Below, in pieces: positions 49,738 to 58,200 of a stretch of 64,000 bases of DNA. Positions within the stretch are counted from its first letter, which is position 1. Each line of letters starts with the position of its first letter. A program made the position numbers and the translations under genes. The stretch is from assembly GCA_944382875.1 (NCBI GenBank), contig CALWNQ010000008.1, positions 1-64,000 of the forward strand, written 5' to 3'. The DNA is from an uncultured Clostridia bacterium (GTDB lineage Bacteria; Bacillota; Clostridia; Oscillospirales; Ruminococcaceae). The notes below the pieces were generated by a model. It was not told the origin of the DNA. It searched no databases and saw nothing but the letters and a program-made list of their open reading frames with translations.

Positions 49738-50522
49738 CAGACAGCAATCCTCCTTCCTTCGGTAAAACGGGGAAGCACTTCCAGTGTGAAGTCAATTCCT
49801 TCCGTCATGCCGCGCTGTGCGAGGTACTGGGCGGAATAGGCGTGTGCCAGTTCGGGACGGTTGTTTTCCTCACTGAGGTGAGCCAGCGCGATGCGGCTGG
49901 TTCCGCTCTGAACCAACTGTTCCAGAGTTTGTGCACACTGATCGTTGGAAAGATGGCCGCTCCGGGAACTGATCCGCTGTTTGAGAAAAGCGGGATAGCT
50001 TCCAGTCAGCAGCATCTTCCGGTCATAATTGGATTCCAACATAACAAAATCGCACCCCAGAATCCCCTGCATCACGGTTTCGCTCGGATAGCCCAGATCG
50101 GTGCAGATTGCCGCGGATTTTCCGTTGGGGCAATCTATATGAAAACCGATGCTTTCCGCACTGTCGTGCGGTGTAGAAAAGGGCGTAACCAGGAAACTGC
50201 CTGCTTCTACTGGGGCATCCAGAATATGAAGTTTTCTGGATGCGGAGAGCAGGCCGTGATGAACAAGGAATTCCAGCGTACCTCGTGAACCGTATATGGG
50301 GATGTCAAAACGGCCGGCGATAATATCCAGCCCTTTGACGTGGTCGCTGTGCTCGTGGCTAATGAAAATAGCATGTATCGCCTGCGGGGATATTCCCGCA
50401 AGAGAAAGTGCTTTCTGGAAGTTGCGAATGCCAATACCGGCGTCAAAGAGGATCCCACTGCCTGTGTCACCGAGAAAAGTGGAATTTCCCCGGCTGGAGC
50501 TGCATAAATTGTAACAAAACAA
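49737..50522 (-). CDS. walJ: MBL-fold metallo-hydrolase, WalJ/YycJ type
   Basis: A 261-residue metallo-beta-lactamase-fold hydrolase. It starts MFCYNLCSSSRGNSTFL and has the metal motif FISHEHSDHVKGL near residue 55, then VTPFSTPHDSAESIGFHI and ICTDLGYPSETVMQGI. YycJ/WalJ proteins are 5'-to-3' DNA exonucleases linked to mismatch repair or cell-wall homeostasis. The start is a TTG eleven bases after AGGAGG. It is transcribed with rlmH. Confidence 0.85.
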   Translation of the reverse strand: MFCYNLCSSSRGNSTFLGDTGSGILFDAGIGIRNFQKALSLAGISPQAIHAIFISHEHSDHVKGLDIIAGRFDIPIYGSRGTLEFLVHHGLLSASRKLHILDAPVEAGSFLVTPFSTPHDSAESIGFHIDCPNGKSAAICTDLGYPSETVMQGILGCDFVMLESNYDRKMLLTGSYPAFLKQRISSRSGHLSNDQCAQTLEQLVQSGTSRIALAHLSEENNRPELAHAYSAQYLAQRGMTEGIDFTLEVLPRFTEGRRIAV

Positions 50523-50548
50523 GCTGTCTGGTTCCTCCTGTTCCGGGG

Positions 50549-51832
50549 TTAAAGGGCCTGTGCGAGCATGGTATCGGGGATGCCCACCTTGCGGATGTCG
50601 GCGCCTACGCTGCGAAGCTTCTTTTCAATATCTTCGTAGCCGCGTTCAATGTGGTGAATATCCTCGATTTCGGTGGTGCCGGAAGCGCAAAGTCCCGCGA
50701 TAATCAGAGCGGCTCCTGCGCGCAGATCGGTTGCTTTGACTGGTGCGCCCATCAGGTGTCCGACGCCTTCTACAACAGCAACCTTACCGTCAACCGAAAT
50801 ATCGGCTCCCATCCGGCGCAGCTCGTTTACATATTTGAAGCGGTTGTCCCACACACCCTCGGTAACAATACTGGTGCCTTCTGCCAGAGTGAGCAGAGTG
50901 GTAATCTGCGGCTGCATATCGGTGGGGAATCCGGGATGGGGCATCGTTTTGACATTGGTTTTTTCCAGGTGGCCGCCGCCGACAACCCGGATGGAATCAT
51001 CATATTCTTCGATATAAACGCCGATTTTCTGGAGTTTTACGGTAATGGATTCCAGATGCTTGGGGATAACGTTTTTGATGAGGAGATCCCCGCCGGTTGC
51101 AGCCGCCGCAACCATAAAAGTGCCGGCTTCAATCTGGTCGGGAATGATGGAATACTGGGTTCCATGCAGCGATTTGACACCGCGGATTTTGATGACATCG
51201 GTGCCGGCGCCCATGATATCGGCGCCCATCGAGTTTAAGAAGTTGGCAAGGTCGACAACGTGCGGCTCTTTGGCGGCGTTTTCAATGACAGTCAGTCCGT
51301 CCGCCTTGACAGCGGCCAGCATAACGTTGATGGTGGCGCCGACGGTGACGCCATCAAAATAAATGTGCGCACCTACCAGATGTTCAGCGCTGACACGGAT
51401 CATGCCGTGTTCGACCGCACACTCGGCGCCCAGGGAATTGAAGCCTTTGAGATGCTGGTCGACCGGGCGCGCGCCCAGGTCGCAGCCGCCGGGCATCGAA
51501 ACCCGGGCGGAGCCGATTTTCCCCAACAGCGCGCCAAGGAAATAGTAGGAAGCGCGGAGATTCTTGGCAAGGTCGTATTCAACGACCGGGGTATGAATCC
51601 GGCGCGGGTCGATGCGGAGGGTGGAACGGTTGAGCATGGTGACCTCTGCGCCCATGGCGAGGAGGATCTTTATAATGAAATCAATATCGCTGATGTTGGG
51701 CACATTTTCTATAATACACGGTTCGTCGGAAAGGACAACGGCAGGCAAAATGGCGACAGCGGCGTTTTTCGCCCCGCTGATGGTAACTTCGCCATGAAGC
51801 TTGTTGCCGCCTTTAATCAGATACTTTTCCAA
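50549..51832 (-). CDS. murA: UDP-N-acetylglucosamine 1-carboxyvinyltransferase
   Basis: A 427-residue cytoplasmic enzyme of the first committed step of peptidoglycan synthesis, adding enolpyruvate from PEP to UDP-GlcNAc. The N-terminus YLIKGGNKLHGEVTISGAKN has the catalytic Lys-Asn pair. The active-site loop reads MPGGCDLGARPVDQH, with the Cys that fosfomycin alkylates present, so no intrinsic target resistance is indicated. Later motifs are GFPTDMQPQITTLLTLAEGT and RAGAALIIAGLCASGTTEIE. The start is a TTG with AAAGGGGTG upstream. Low-GC bacteria often have two copies; only one is here. Confidence 0.95.
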   Translation of the reverse strand: MEKYLIKGGNKLHGEVTISGAKNAAVAILPAVVLSDEPCIIENVPNISDIDFIIKILLAMGAEVTMLNRSTLRIDPRRIHTPVVEYDLAKNLRASYYFLGALLGKIGSARVSMPGGCDLGARPVDQHLKGFNSLGAECAVEHGMIRVSAEHLVGAHIYFDGVTVGATINVMLAAVKADGLTVIENAAKEPHVVDLANFLNSMGADIMGAGTDVIKIRGVKSLHGTQYSIIPDQIEAGTFMVAAAATGGDLLIKNVIPKHLESITVKLQKIGVYIEEYDDSIRVVGGGHLEKTNVKTMPHPGFPTDMQPQITTLLTLAEGTSIVTEGVWDNRFKYVNELRRMGADISVDGKVAVVEGVGHLMGAPVKATDLRAGAALIIAGLCASGTTEIEDIHHIERGYEDIEKKLRSVGADIRKVGIPDTMLAQAL

Positions 51833-51864
51833 AGCGACACCCCTTTTTCATTTTTAACATTGCT

Positions 51865-51873
51865 ATTATATCA
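51865..51873 (-). promoter_or_regulatory. Extended -10 promoter of murA
   Basis: The minus strand reads TGATATAAT, an extended -10 box, about 32 bases before the TTG start. No clear -35 is present. I see no gene between here and 52038. Confidence 0.5.
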
Positions 51874-52038
51874 CAATCCTGTTAAAAATAAAAGGGGTTG
51901 TTTACGATAATCTTTGGAAAAACTGACGGAATTTACCAGAGGCTTCTTGTCTATTTCCAATAAAAATTATTTATTCAAAAAATGCTGTATAAAACATCCT
52001 AAAACAATGCATTAATTATGTGCATATAAACAATATCT

Positions 52039-52875
52039 TTATTCAGGTGAATGGAACTTTTCGGGTGAAATCAGCGCAGAGTCGTATAAAACGTGGGAAT
52101 AATTTTCCAGCAAAAGTTCATCCGAAAGGGTACAGCCGGTTCGTTTATCCACGGTGCGGCGGAAAATTTTGTTATGGCGGAAGACGGTGCCATCTGGTTT
52201 TCGTTCGAACCAGGCTTCCTCTTCGTGGATGTGATAACTTTCCGGCAGCGGTTTTTCACAGCGCAGTTCCCCACAGAGGTCGCGCTCATCGAGCCGGATC
52301 ACGAGCTGGAATGTCTGGTTAGTGGGGTTATAAAACCGGTAGTCGCGGTAGTTGTACAGAATGGAGGTGCCGCAGCCGAACGGGACTTTGCGGCCAAAGT
52401 CGGGAAAGAGGTCGACGCCATTGTGGTGATGATGTTCCGTGATGACCAGCGGGGAATGGAGCACCATCCAGTGGATGAGGTTGGTAAACTGGCACATGCC
52501 GCCGCCGATACCGCGGTCCGGCATCCCACTTTTGATGACCAATCCTTCCCGGTAGCCTTTTTTGGCGGTGCAGTTGCCCACCAGTTTCCAGAAAGAGAAG
52601 GTTTCGCCCGGACGGATGAGGATTCCACTGACGTGCGGCAGCGCCAGCCGGAGGTTTTCAGCTTTGTTTTCCTGCAAAACCGGATCGACATCCCCGAGCG
52701 TCCGGCGGACAAGCGAGCTGTGCCGGCAGACAACGGTGGGGAGCAGCGTTTCGGATTTTGTGCGGGCGAATTTGCTGCCCGAAAAAAGGTCACGGCAATT
52801 CCGGAGCAGGATTTCCTTGGCAGAAGAAATGCGGTAAGCGGCGGGGAAGAGTTCACAGAACAGTTTGCGGGGCAT
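52039..52875 (-). CDS. VanW family protein
   Basis: A 278-residue protein of the VanW family, whose biochemical role is unknown though some members accompany vanB-type clusters. The VanW core is clear: IRPGETFSFWKLVGNCTAKK, GYREGLVIKSGMPDRGIGGG and MCQFTNLIHWMVLHSPL, then EHHHHNGVDLFPDFGRKVPF. No D-Ala-D-Lac ligase or VanX is nearby, so glycopeptide resistance is not suggested. GAGGTG precedes the ATG. It lies 17 bases after a small acidic protein gene that starts from the XRE-controlled promoter. Confidence 0.85.
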   Translation of the reverse strand: MPRKLFCELFPAAYRISSAKEILLRNCRDLFSGSKFARTKSETLLPTVVCRHSSLVRRTLGDVDPVLQENKAENLRLALPHVSGILIRPGETFSFWKLVGNCTAKKGYREGLVIKSGMPDRGIGGGMCQFTNLIHWMVLHSPLVITEHHHHNGVDLFPDFGRKVPFGCGTSILYNYRDYRFYNPTNQTFQLVIRLDERDLCGELRCEKPLPESYHIHEEEAWFERKPDGTVFRHNKIFRRTVDKRTGCTLSDELLLENYSHVLYDSALISPEKFHSPE

Positions 52876-52892
52876 AAAATCACCTCAGAAAG

Positions 52893-53138
52893 TCAGCAGT
52901 CGTGCCGGCTGCCGGTGGACAGATTGTGTGCTTCGAATATTTCTACGATTTTTTCGATTTTGTCAAAACAGTCGGCATCATCCAGTGTTTCGTCCCGCAG
53001 GATGTCCCGGATTTCACACAGCAGCTGGTAGCAGAAACTGCCGGTTGCTTCTTCCAGATTGACATCCAGTTCCGGAAAATCCAGCCGGACTTTGTGACGG
53101 CTGCAAAGATCCTGCCAAATTTCTTCATAGAGTTCCAT
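52893..53138 (-). CDS. Small acidic protein of unknown function
   Basis: An 81-residue, mostly helical, acidic protein starting MELYEEIWQDLCSRHKVRLD. It has no membrane segment. A GAGGTG site precedes the ATG. It is divergent from an XRE regulator gene, and its promoter spans one of two palindromic operators, so the regulator probably controls it. Such pairs recall small toxin-antitoxin or regulator-partner modules, but nothing else supports that. Confidence 0.6.
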   Translation of the reverse strand: MELYEEIWQDLCSRHKVRLDFPELDVNLEEATGSFCYQLLCEIRDILRDETLDDADCFDKIEKIVEIFEAHNLSTGSRHDC

Positions 53139-53155
53139 GGTATCACCTCGTATAA

Positions 53156-53184
53156 ATTATATCTGATAATCAGATAAATATCAA
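53156..53184 (-). promoter_or_regulatory. Promoter of the small acidic protein / VanW genes
   Basis: The minus strand has TTGATA (53184-53179), a 17-base spacer and TATAAT (53161-53156). The spacer is almost wholly filled by the palindrome at 53160-53176, so binding there should block RNA polymerase. Confidence 0.7.
53160..53176. promoter_or_regulatory. Palindromic operator O1 for the XRE regulator
   Basis: TATCTGATAATCAGATA is a perfect 17-base palindrome with a central A. It shares the half-site ATCTG with O2, 25 bases away centre to centre. Confidence 0.65.
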
Positions 53185-53203
53185 TATCTGTTTTTCAGAT
53201 ATT
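53183..53203. promoter_or_regulatory. Palindromic operator O2 for the XRE regulator
   Basis: AATATCTG-TTTTT-CAGATATT is a perfect 8-bp dyad just upstream of the XRE gene. It lies where that gene's own promoter should be, which suggests autoregulation. Confidence 0.65.
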
Positions 53204-53226
53204 ATACGATAAAATGGGTGATACCA

Positions 53227-53469
53227 ATGAGAATGGAAAAATTGCCGTATGAACGGATTCGGAATCTGCGGATTGATGCTGACCTGAGCCAGAAACAGGT
53301 CGCGGAGTATTTGCATGTCAGTCAGAATACCTACTCCCAATATGAAATCGGTGTGCTGCGTTTCCCGCTGGAAGCAGCCGCCCGGCTTGCCGAACTGTTC
53401 GGAACAAGCATAGACTATCTGGTTGGACTGACTGATGAACGAAAGCCGTATCCGCGAAAGAAAAAATAG
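53227..53469 (+). CDS. XRE family helix-turn-helix transcriptional regulator
   Basis: An 80-residue protein, almost entirely one Cro/C1-type DNA-binding domain: RIRNLRIDADLSQKQVAEYL, HVSQNTYSQYEIGVLRFPLE, then ARLAELFGTSIDYLVGLTD. The basic tail is KPYPRKKK. The ATG at 53227 follows a GGGTGA site; a GTG three codons earlier is less likely. The gene is divergent from the acidic protein gene, and the two palindromes between them are its likely binding sites. Confidence 0.85.
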   Translation: MRMEKLPYERIRNLRIDADLSQKQVAEYLHVSQNTYSQYEIGVLRFPLEAAARLAELFGTSIDYLVGLTDERKPYPRKKK

Positions 53470-53470
53470 C

Positions 53471-53496
53471 AAAGAGGACGGAAATCCGCCCTCTTT
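53471..53496 (+). terminator. Intrinsic terminator after the XRE gene
   Basis: AAAGAGGACGGA pairs with TCCGCCCTCTTT (one mismatch) and runs into a T-tract. It also lies after the convergent UPF0210 gene end. Confidence 0.75.
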
Positions 53497-53521
53497 TTTG
53501 TTTGTGAAGTTTGCGGCAGCC

Positions 53522-54880
53522 TCAGTTTTTGAGACTCTGGAGCGGAGCGGGAATCCGTCCGCCGCGATGGATAAAGGTTTCGGGGCTGACCTGATTGACA
53601 GCCATTACCGGGCCGCTGCCCAGGAGTCCGCCGAACTCCAGCGTTTCTCCAACTTGTTTGCCAATGGCGGGGATCACACGGACTGCTGTCGTCTTGGAGT
53701 TGACCATGCCGATTGCCGCTTCGTCTGCGATGATGGCGGAAATCACTTCGGCAGAGGTTTCACCGGGGATAACAATCATATCGAGGCCGACCGAGCAGAC
53801 CGCTGTCATCGCCTCGAGCTTTTCGATCTTCAGCACACCCTTTTCCGCTGCCGCGATCATGCCGGCATCCTCCGAAACGGGGATGAAGGCGCCAGAAAGC
53901 CCGCCGACATGGGAGGAGGCCATGACGCCGCCTTTTTTGACCGCGTCGTTTAAGAGGGCAAGCGCCGCGGTTGTGCCGGCGCAGCCGCAGGTGGCAAGGC
54001 CCATCTCTTCCAGGATGTGCGCTACCGAGTCACCCACCGCGGGCGTCGGCGCCAGCGAAAGGTCGACGATGCCAAAAGGGACGCCGAGCTTTTTGGAAGC
54101 TTCGGTGCCGACCAGCTGGCCCATCCGGGTGATCTTGAAAGCGGTTTTTTTGATGAGATCGGCCACTTCGGTGAGGTTGGCGGATTTATCCAGCTTGGCA
54201 AGTGCCGCGCGGACAACACCGGGGCCGGAAACGCCCACGTTGATTACGCAGTCGGGTTCGCCGGGGCCGTGAAAAGCGCCTGCCATAAAGGGATTATCCT
54301 CCGGCGCGTTGCAGAAGACCACCAGTTTTGCCGCACCGATGCAGCTGCGGTCGGCGGTCATTTCGGCAGTCTGACGGACGATCTGTCCCATCATTCTGAC
54401 CGCGTCCATATTAATGCCGGTTTTGGTCGAGCCGATGTTGACCGAAGAACACATGTGGTCGGTGACCGCAAGGGCTTCCGGAATTGAGCGGATGAGCGCT
54501 TCATCCCCGGCGGCAAAGCCTTTCTGCACCAGTGCCGAGTAGCCGCCGATAAAGTTGACGCCTACTGTTTGGGAAGCGCGCTCCAGCGTTTTGGCGTATT
54601 CCACCGGGTTGCCGCCGCTTGCGGCGAGCAGCAGGGCAATCGGAGTGACCGAAACCCGTTTGTTGACAATCGGGATGCCGTAGGTGCGTTCGATTTCCTC
54701 ACCGGTTTTGACGAGGTTCTCCGCTTTGCGGCAGATTTTCTCGTACACTTTCCGGCAGGAGGAAGCAATGTCGCTGTCGGCGCAGTCGAGCAGCGAGATT
54801 CCCATCGTGGTGGTGCGGATGTCTAAGTTTTCATCCTGGATCATGGTGATGGTTTCCATGATGTCTTGCAGATTGATCAA
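53522..54880 (-). CDS. UPF0210/PFL-like protein (DUF711 family)
   Basis: A 452-residue protein of the UPF0210 family, structurally related to glycyl-radical (PFL) enzymes but without known activity. It begins with [20 protein letters not shown] after a TTG start nine bases behind GGAAAGG. Later landmarks are [39 protein letters not shown] and GFHGPGEPD-like [20 protein letters not shown]. It is paired with an ACT-domain protein, a conserved two-gene arrangement in Firmicutes and others. Its 50-codon upstream frame extension overlaps that partner and is not real. Confidence 0.88.
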   Translation of the reverse strand: MINLQDIMETITMIQDENLDIRTTTMGISLLDCADSDIASSCRKVYEKICRKAENLVKTGEEIERTYGIPIVNKRVSVTPIALLLAASGGNPVEYAKTLERASQTVGVNFIGGYSALVQKGFAAGDEALIRSIPEALAVTDHMCSSVNIGSTKTGINMDAVRMMGQIVRQTAEMTADRSCIGAAKLVVFCNAPEDNPFMAGAFHGPGEPDCVINVGVSGPGVVRAALAKLDKSANLTEVADLIKKTAFKITRMGQLVGTEASKKLGVPFGIVDLSLAPTPAVGDSVAHILEEMGLATCGCAGTTAALALLNDAVKKGGVMASSHVGGLSGAFIPVSEDAGMIAAAEKGVLKIEKLEAMTAVCSVGLDMIVIPGETSAEVISAIIADEAAIGMVNSKTTAVRVIPAIGKQVGETLEFGGLLGSGPVMAVNQVSPETFIHRGGRIPAPLQSLKN

Positions 54881-54902
54881 AGCGTCCAGTCCTTTCCTTC
54901 GG

Positions 54903-55172
54903 TTAAATCCGGTGCATGGAGTTGAAGATGTCTTCGTGCATGGCGTGGATGGAAAGGCCCATCTGTTCGCCGAGCTGTTCAAATGAGGCGGCCATGTCGG
55001 CAAATTCGCAGTTGATTTTGCTGATGTCAACCATCATAATCATGACGAACATGTCCTGCAGGATGGTTTGGGTGACATCGACAATATTGGCATTGACGGC
55101 GGCGCAGCGTTCGCTTACTTTGGCGAGGATGCCCACCGTGTCTTTTCCGATTACTGAAATTACAGCGCGCAT
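54903..55172 (-). CDS. ACT domain protein, UPF0237 family
   Basis: An 89-residue single ACT domain: [20 protein letters not shown], then [20 protein letters not shown] and [17 protein letters not shown] domains bind amino acids or similar ligands. UPF0237 genes almost always precede UPF0210 genes, so this one probably regulates that protein. The ATG at 55172 starts the canonical sequence; the longer frame upstream lacks support. Confidence 0.88.
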   Translation of the reverse strand: MRAVISVIGKDTVGILAKVSERCAAVNANIVDVTQTILQDMFVMIMMVDISKINCEFADMAASFEQLGEQMGLSIHAMHEDIFNSMHRI

Positions 55173-55203
55173 AGAAGTTCCCTCCGTTTTCTGAATTATC
55201 CTT

Positions 55204-55232
55204 ATTATAGCGCATTTTGGGGCGGGTGGCAA
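55204..55232 (-). promoter_or_regulatory. Promoter of the UPF0237/UPF0210 operon
   Basis: The minus strand has TTGCCA (55232-55227), a 17-base spacer and TATAAT (55209-55204), 32 bases before the ATG. Confidence 0.65.
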
Positions 55233-55256
55233 GTAAAACTTTATCGGGGTAAAGAA

Positions 55257-55284
55257 ATCCGCCTGCCGATGGCGGCAGACGGAT
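55257..55284 (-). terminator. Terminator of the BlaR1-like gene
   Basis: ATCCGCCTGCC pairs with GGCAGACGGAT with one mismatch. On the minus strand TTTCTTTA follows. Confidence 0.65.
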
Positions 55285-55297
55285 GAAACGGATACTG

Positions 55298-58200
55298 TCA
55301 CGGGGCGGAATCTGCAAAAATCCAGCGCCCGTCTTCTTTCACAAACTCTGCTGTTCGGAGCGGGAGTTCGCCGGCGCGCTGCGTCAGTTCCGCAAGGGTG
55401 GGGTAGAGCGGCCAACCTTCTCCAATCCACACAGTTTCGTCATTTTCATTCAGAATATAGGGGTTTTCATCCCCAGGGTACCACAAAAGGGTGACATAGG
55501 AAACGGTGAGACGGCCGTTTTCTTCCGCAAACGATACGGGATACCGGTGGGAGGAGGACTCAAAGCCGATGCCGTATGCGGTTGCCACAATGTCCTCATC
55601 CGGATAATAGGTAAGCAGGTTGGGCGGATTGTCCCAGTCGGTTTCGGCGTCGCTGCCCCAGGCGTCCTGGATAGCCTGCCGGAAGATTTCTCCGGGATAG
55701 AAGATTTGCAGCGCCAGCGGCAGGTTTTGCCGGAACTCGGCGTATTCTTCCTTGGAATCCAGGAAGCTCTGAAGCGTTTGCTGCCAGGATTCCCAGTCGT
55801 CCGAAGCCTTGAATGCAGCCATCAGCTCGGCAAAACGGTAATAGAACTGGTTGTCAAACATGGCGGCGGGGTTGCCGGTTTCTTCATTCCTCCAGTTCAT
55901 AAAATTCAGAAGCTGTTCGATCCGGAAGGTTGTTTCATCCCGGTAAAGGCGGGGCATTTCTTCCGCTGCCGCTGCCTGTGCCTCCGCAAGCATATTGTCG
56001 CTCACCAGTCCCTTCGCGTAGGCGTCAGAGAGTGTCAGCGCGGAATCTGCTTCTCCCGTTTGATAAACCAGAAGCAGCGAATTGTCCGTTTCGTAGAAAG
56101 TTGTGCCGCCGATCTGGACCGGGCGCGCGTTTTCGGGCATCAGGCCGGGCTCGGCTTTGACATCCGCGTAACTGGCAGCGTCCGAACGGATGACCAGACA
56201 GATGGCTGTGTCTCCATTGAGTGTGAGGACGTGAGCGGTCCGGTTATCGTATCGGAGCCGGTGTCCGGTTTGGAGGAGGGCTGCCGCGTCGAGGATATCC
56301 AGCCGATTTTTGGATTCAAACTGCTGCCGGTCGGCGTCGCGCCCGGTATAATAATAGGAATTCGGGGTGGTGTTATCCAGAAGTCGCTGCAAAACGGACG
56401 CAACATAGTACGGGTATCCGCGGGAAGCGGTGTAGTAGCGCGGCTCCGAGCCATCGAGCGGAAGAAGCTCCAGAATCGTCTCTTCTTCCATATCGAAGAA
56501 GTTTGCCGAAGCGTAATCGGTGCCGGCTTCGGTGAGATCTGTCGCCGTGACATCCGGATGATCCGGGAGAACGGGCTGTTCCTCACAGAGTGTCCAGTGC
56601 AGTGGGTGGAACGCTTCGGAATAGATGGAATCGGAGAGTGCGTAATAGCTGCTGTCGTGTGTGACAAGGTTCCACCGTATGTTGAACAGGTCGAGCAGCA
56701 CCGGATCGGCGTTTGCCGCTTCGATTTCCTCTTTCGGGAGGACAGGCCGCAGTTCCCGGCTTTGCAGGGTGGCGGTCAGGTCGGAAAGCGGGCGGCTGTA
56801 CAAATTGTAAGCCTGCAGTGTTCCATCCGGGGAAATCCGGTCGGAACTGGTGACAATCCAGTTTTCATTCAGCGAGTAGAGGCTGCTGTTCAGAGAAACC
56901 GGTTCGCTCAAGGTGCTTTCGGTAAAGTTGAACAGATAGATGCGTTCGCCTTCCAGTTTGTAACTCCGGTCGGTAACAAGGGCGGTGTTCCGGTCGATGA
57001 GCCGGAGGATGACGCGCGGAGAATAGAAGGCGTCGCCGCTGATGCTGAGCGGAAATCTCCGTTCCAGTGACAGATAATCCGGAGAGTATCCGCCAAAATC
57101 CAGCGTCCGGATGGTTTCCAGTGTATTGGGATCAATCAGCTCAACTACCCAGCCGTTTTCGTCCAACTGATAGCAGGCGATGGTACCGTCAGCGAGGATT
57201 TTATAGAACGAATTGAGTGCATTGCCCTCTGGATAGAGTTTGCTGCCGGTAAGAATCCGGGTGTTCCACTGGCTGCCGTTCCGAACAGCCAGCACAGTTC
57301 CGTTGGTAAACGGATAACCGTCGGCCGAAATATCGGCGACAACCGTTTGACCATCATTTGTGATTTGCACATTCTGGAGCCCTGCAATCTCTCCCGCAAA
57401 CAGTCCTTCATTGAGGAAAGCTTCCCGAATATTTTCCATATTCAGGATGGTCATATGCTGTTCCCCATCGCCTTCCGGCTGGTCTTCGAGTGCCGCAAGC
57501 TCGTAACCGTTGTACCAGACGCCGATGACGCCGGTATCGGTGAGATGAATGTCGGAACAGCGGTAGCTCTTGGAATCCGGATAAATGTGCGGCCAATCGA
57601 GATACAGATTGGAAACAGGATTGGTTCCCAGTTTGATTCCCCAGACAAAGGCAGTTTCTCCCTGCGTGCCGCTGAGTTCGATATCATAAAGCGAATTTTC
57701 AGCTGCACGGACGACATCAATGCTCATATTGGCGGTGGATTCGGTGTACAGGAGTTCGCCGTCGGGAATACGGAAAATTTGCAGTTCCCAAGTGTTCTTT
57801 TCTGCGTCTCCCCAGCAGACCAGCCAGTCGTCCACCAGCCAGGAGGAATAGTATTTGGGAAGATCCGGAAGCTCGGTGAATCCGGGTGCGGCGGTCTGGA
57901 AAAAGTCGGTGGACCAGCCAGCAAATGGAATGTCTGCAAATTCCTCGAGCAGTGCTTCGAATGGTTCCGGATCCAGGATCACCTGGGTTTCTCCCATTGT
58001 GAGGATGGCGCGGTCATCCTCTGCCCAGAAAGAAATCGATGTTTCTCCCCGCGGATTGACCAGATAAAGGTAGATTTCGCCGCGCACCTCCACCGATTCT
58101 CGTTCGATGCCGGAAGTCGTTTCGCCCGGCGTTGCCATCAGGGTGGAAACAAAACGGGAAACAAAGTCGGGGGTTACTGCAAAATAGTCGGCATAGTCCC

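Noticed and set aside
52039-52875. Glycopeptide resistance suggested by a VanW protein
   Set aside because: No VanA/B-type ligase, VanH, VanX or VanRS genes are present; VanW proteins are common outside resistance clusters.
55283-57070. Long plus-strand frame opposite the M56 sensor gene
   Set aside because: Shadow of the minus-strand coding sequence; no ribosome site and no recognisable domain.
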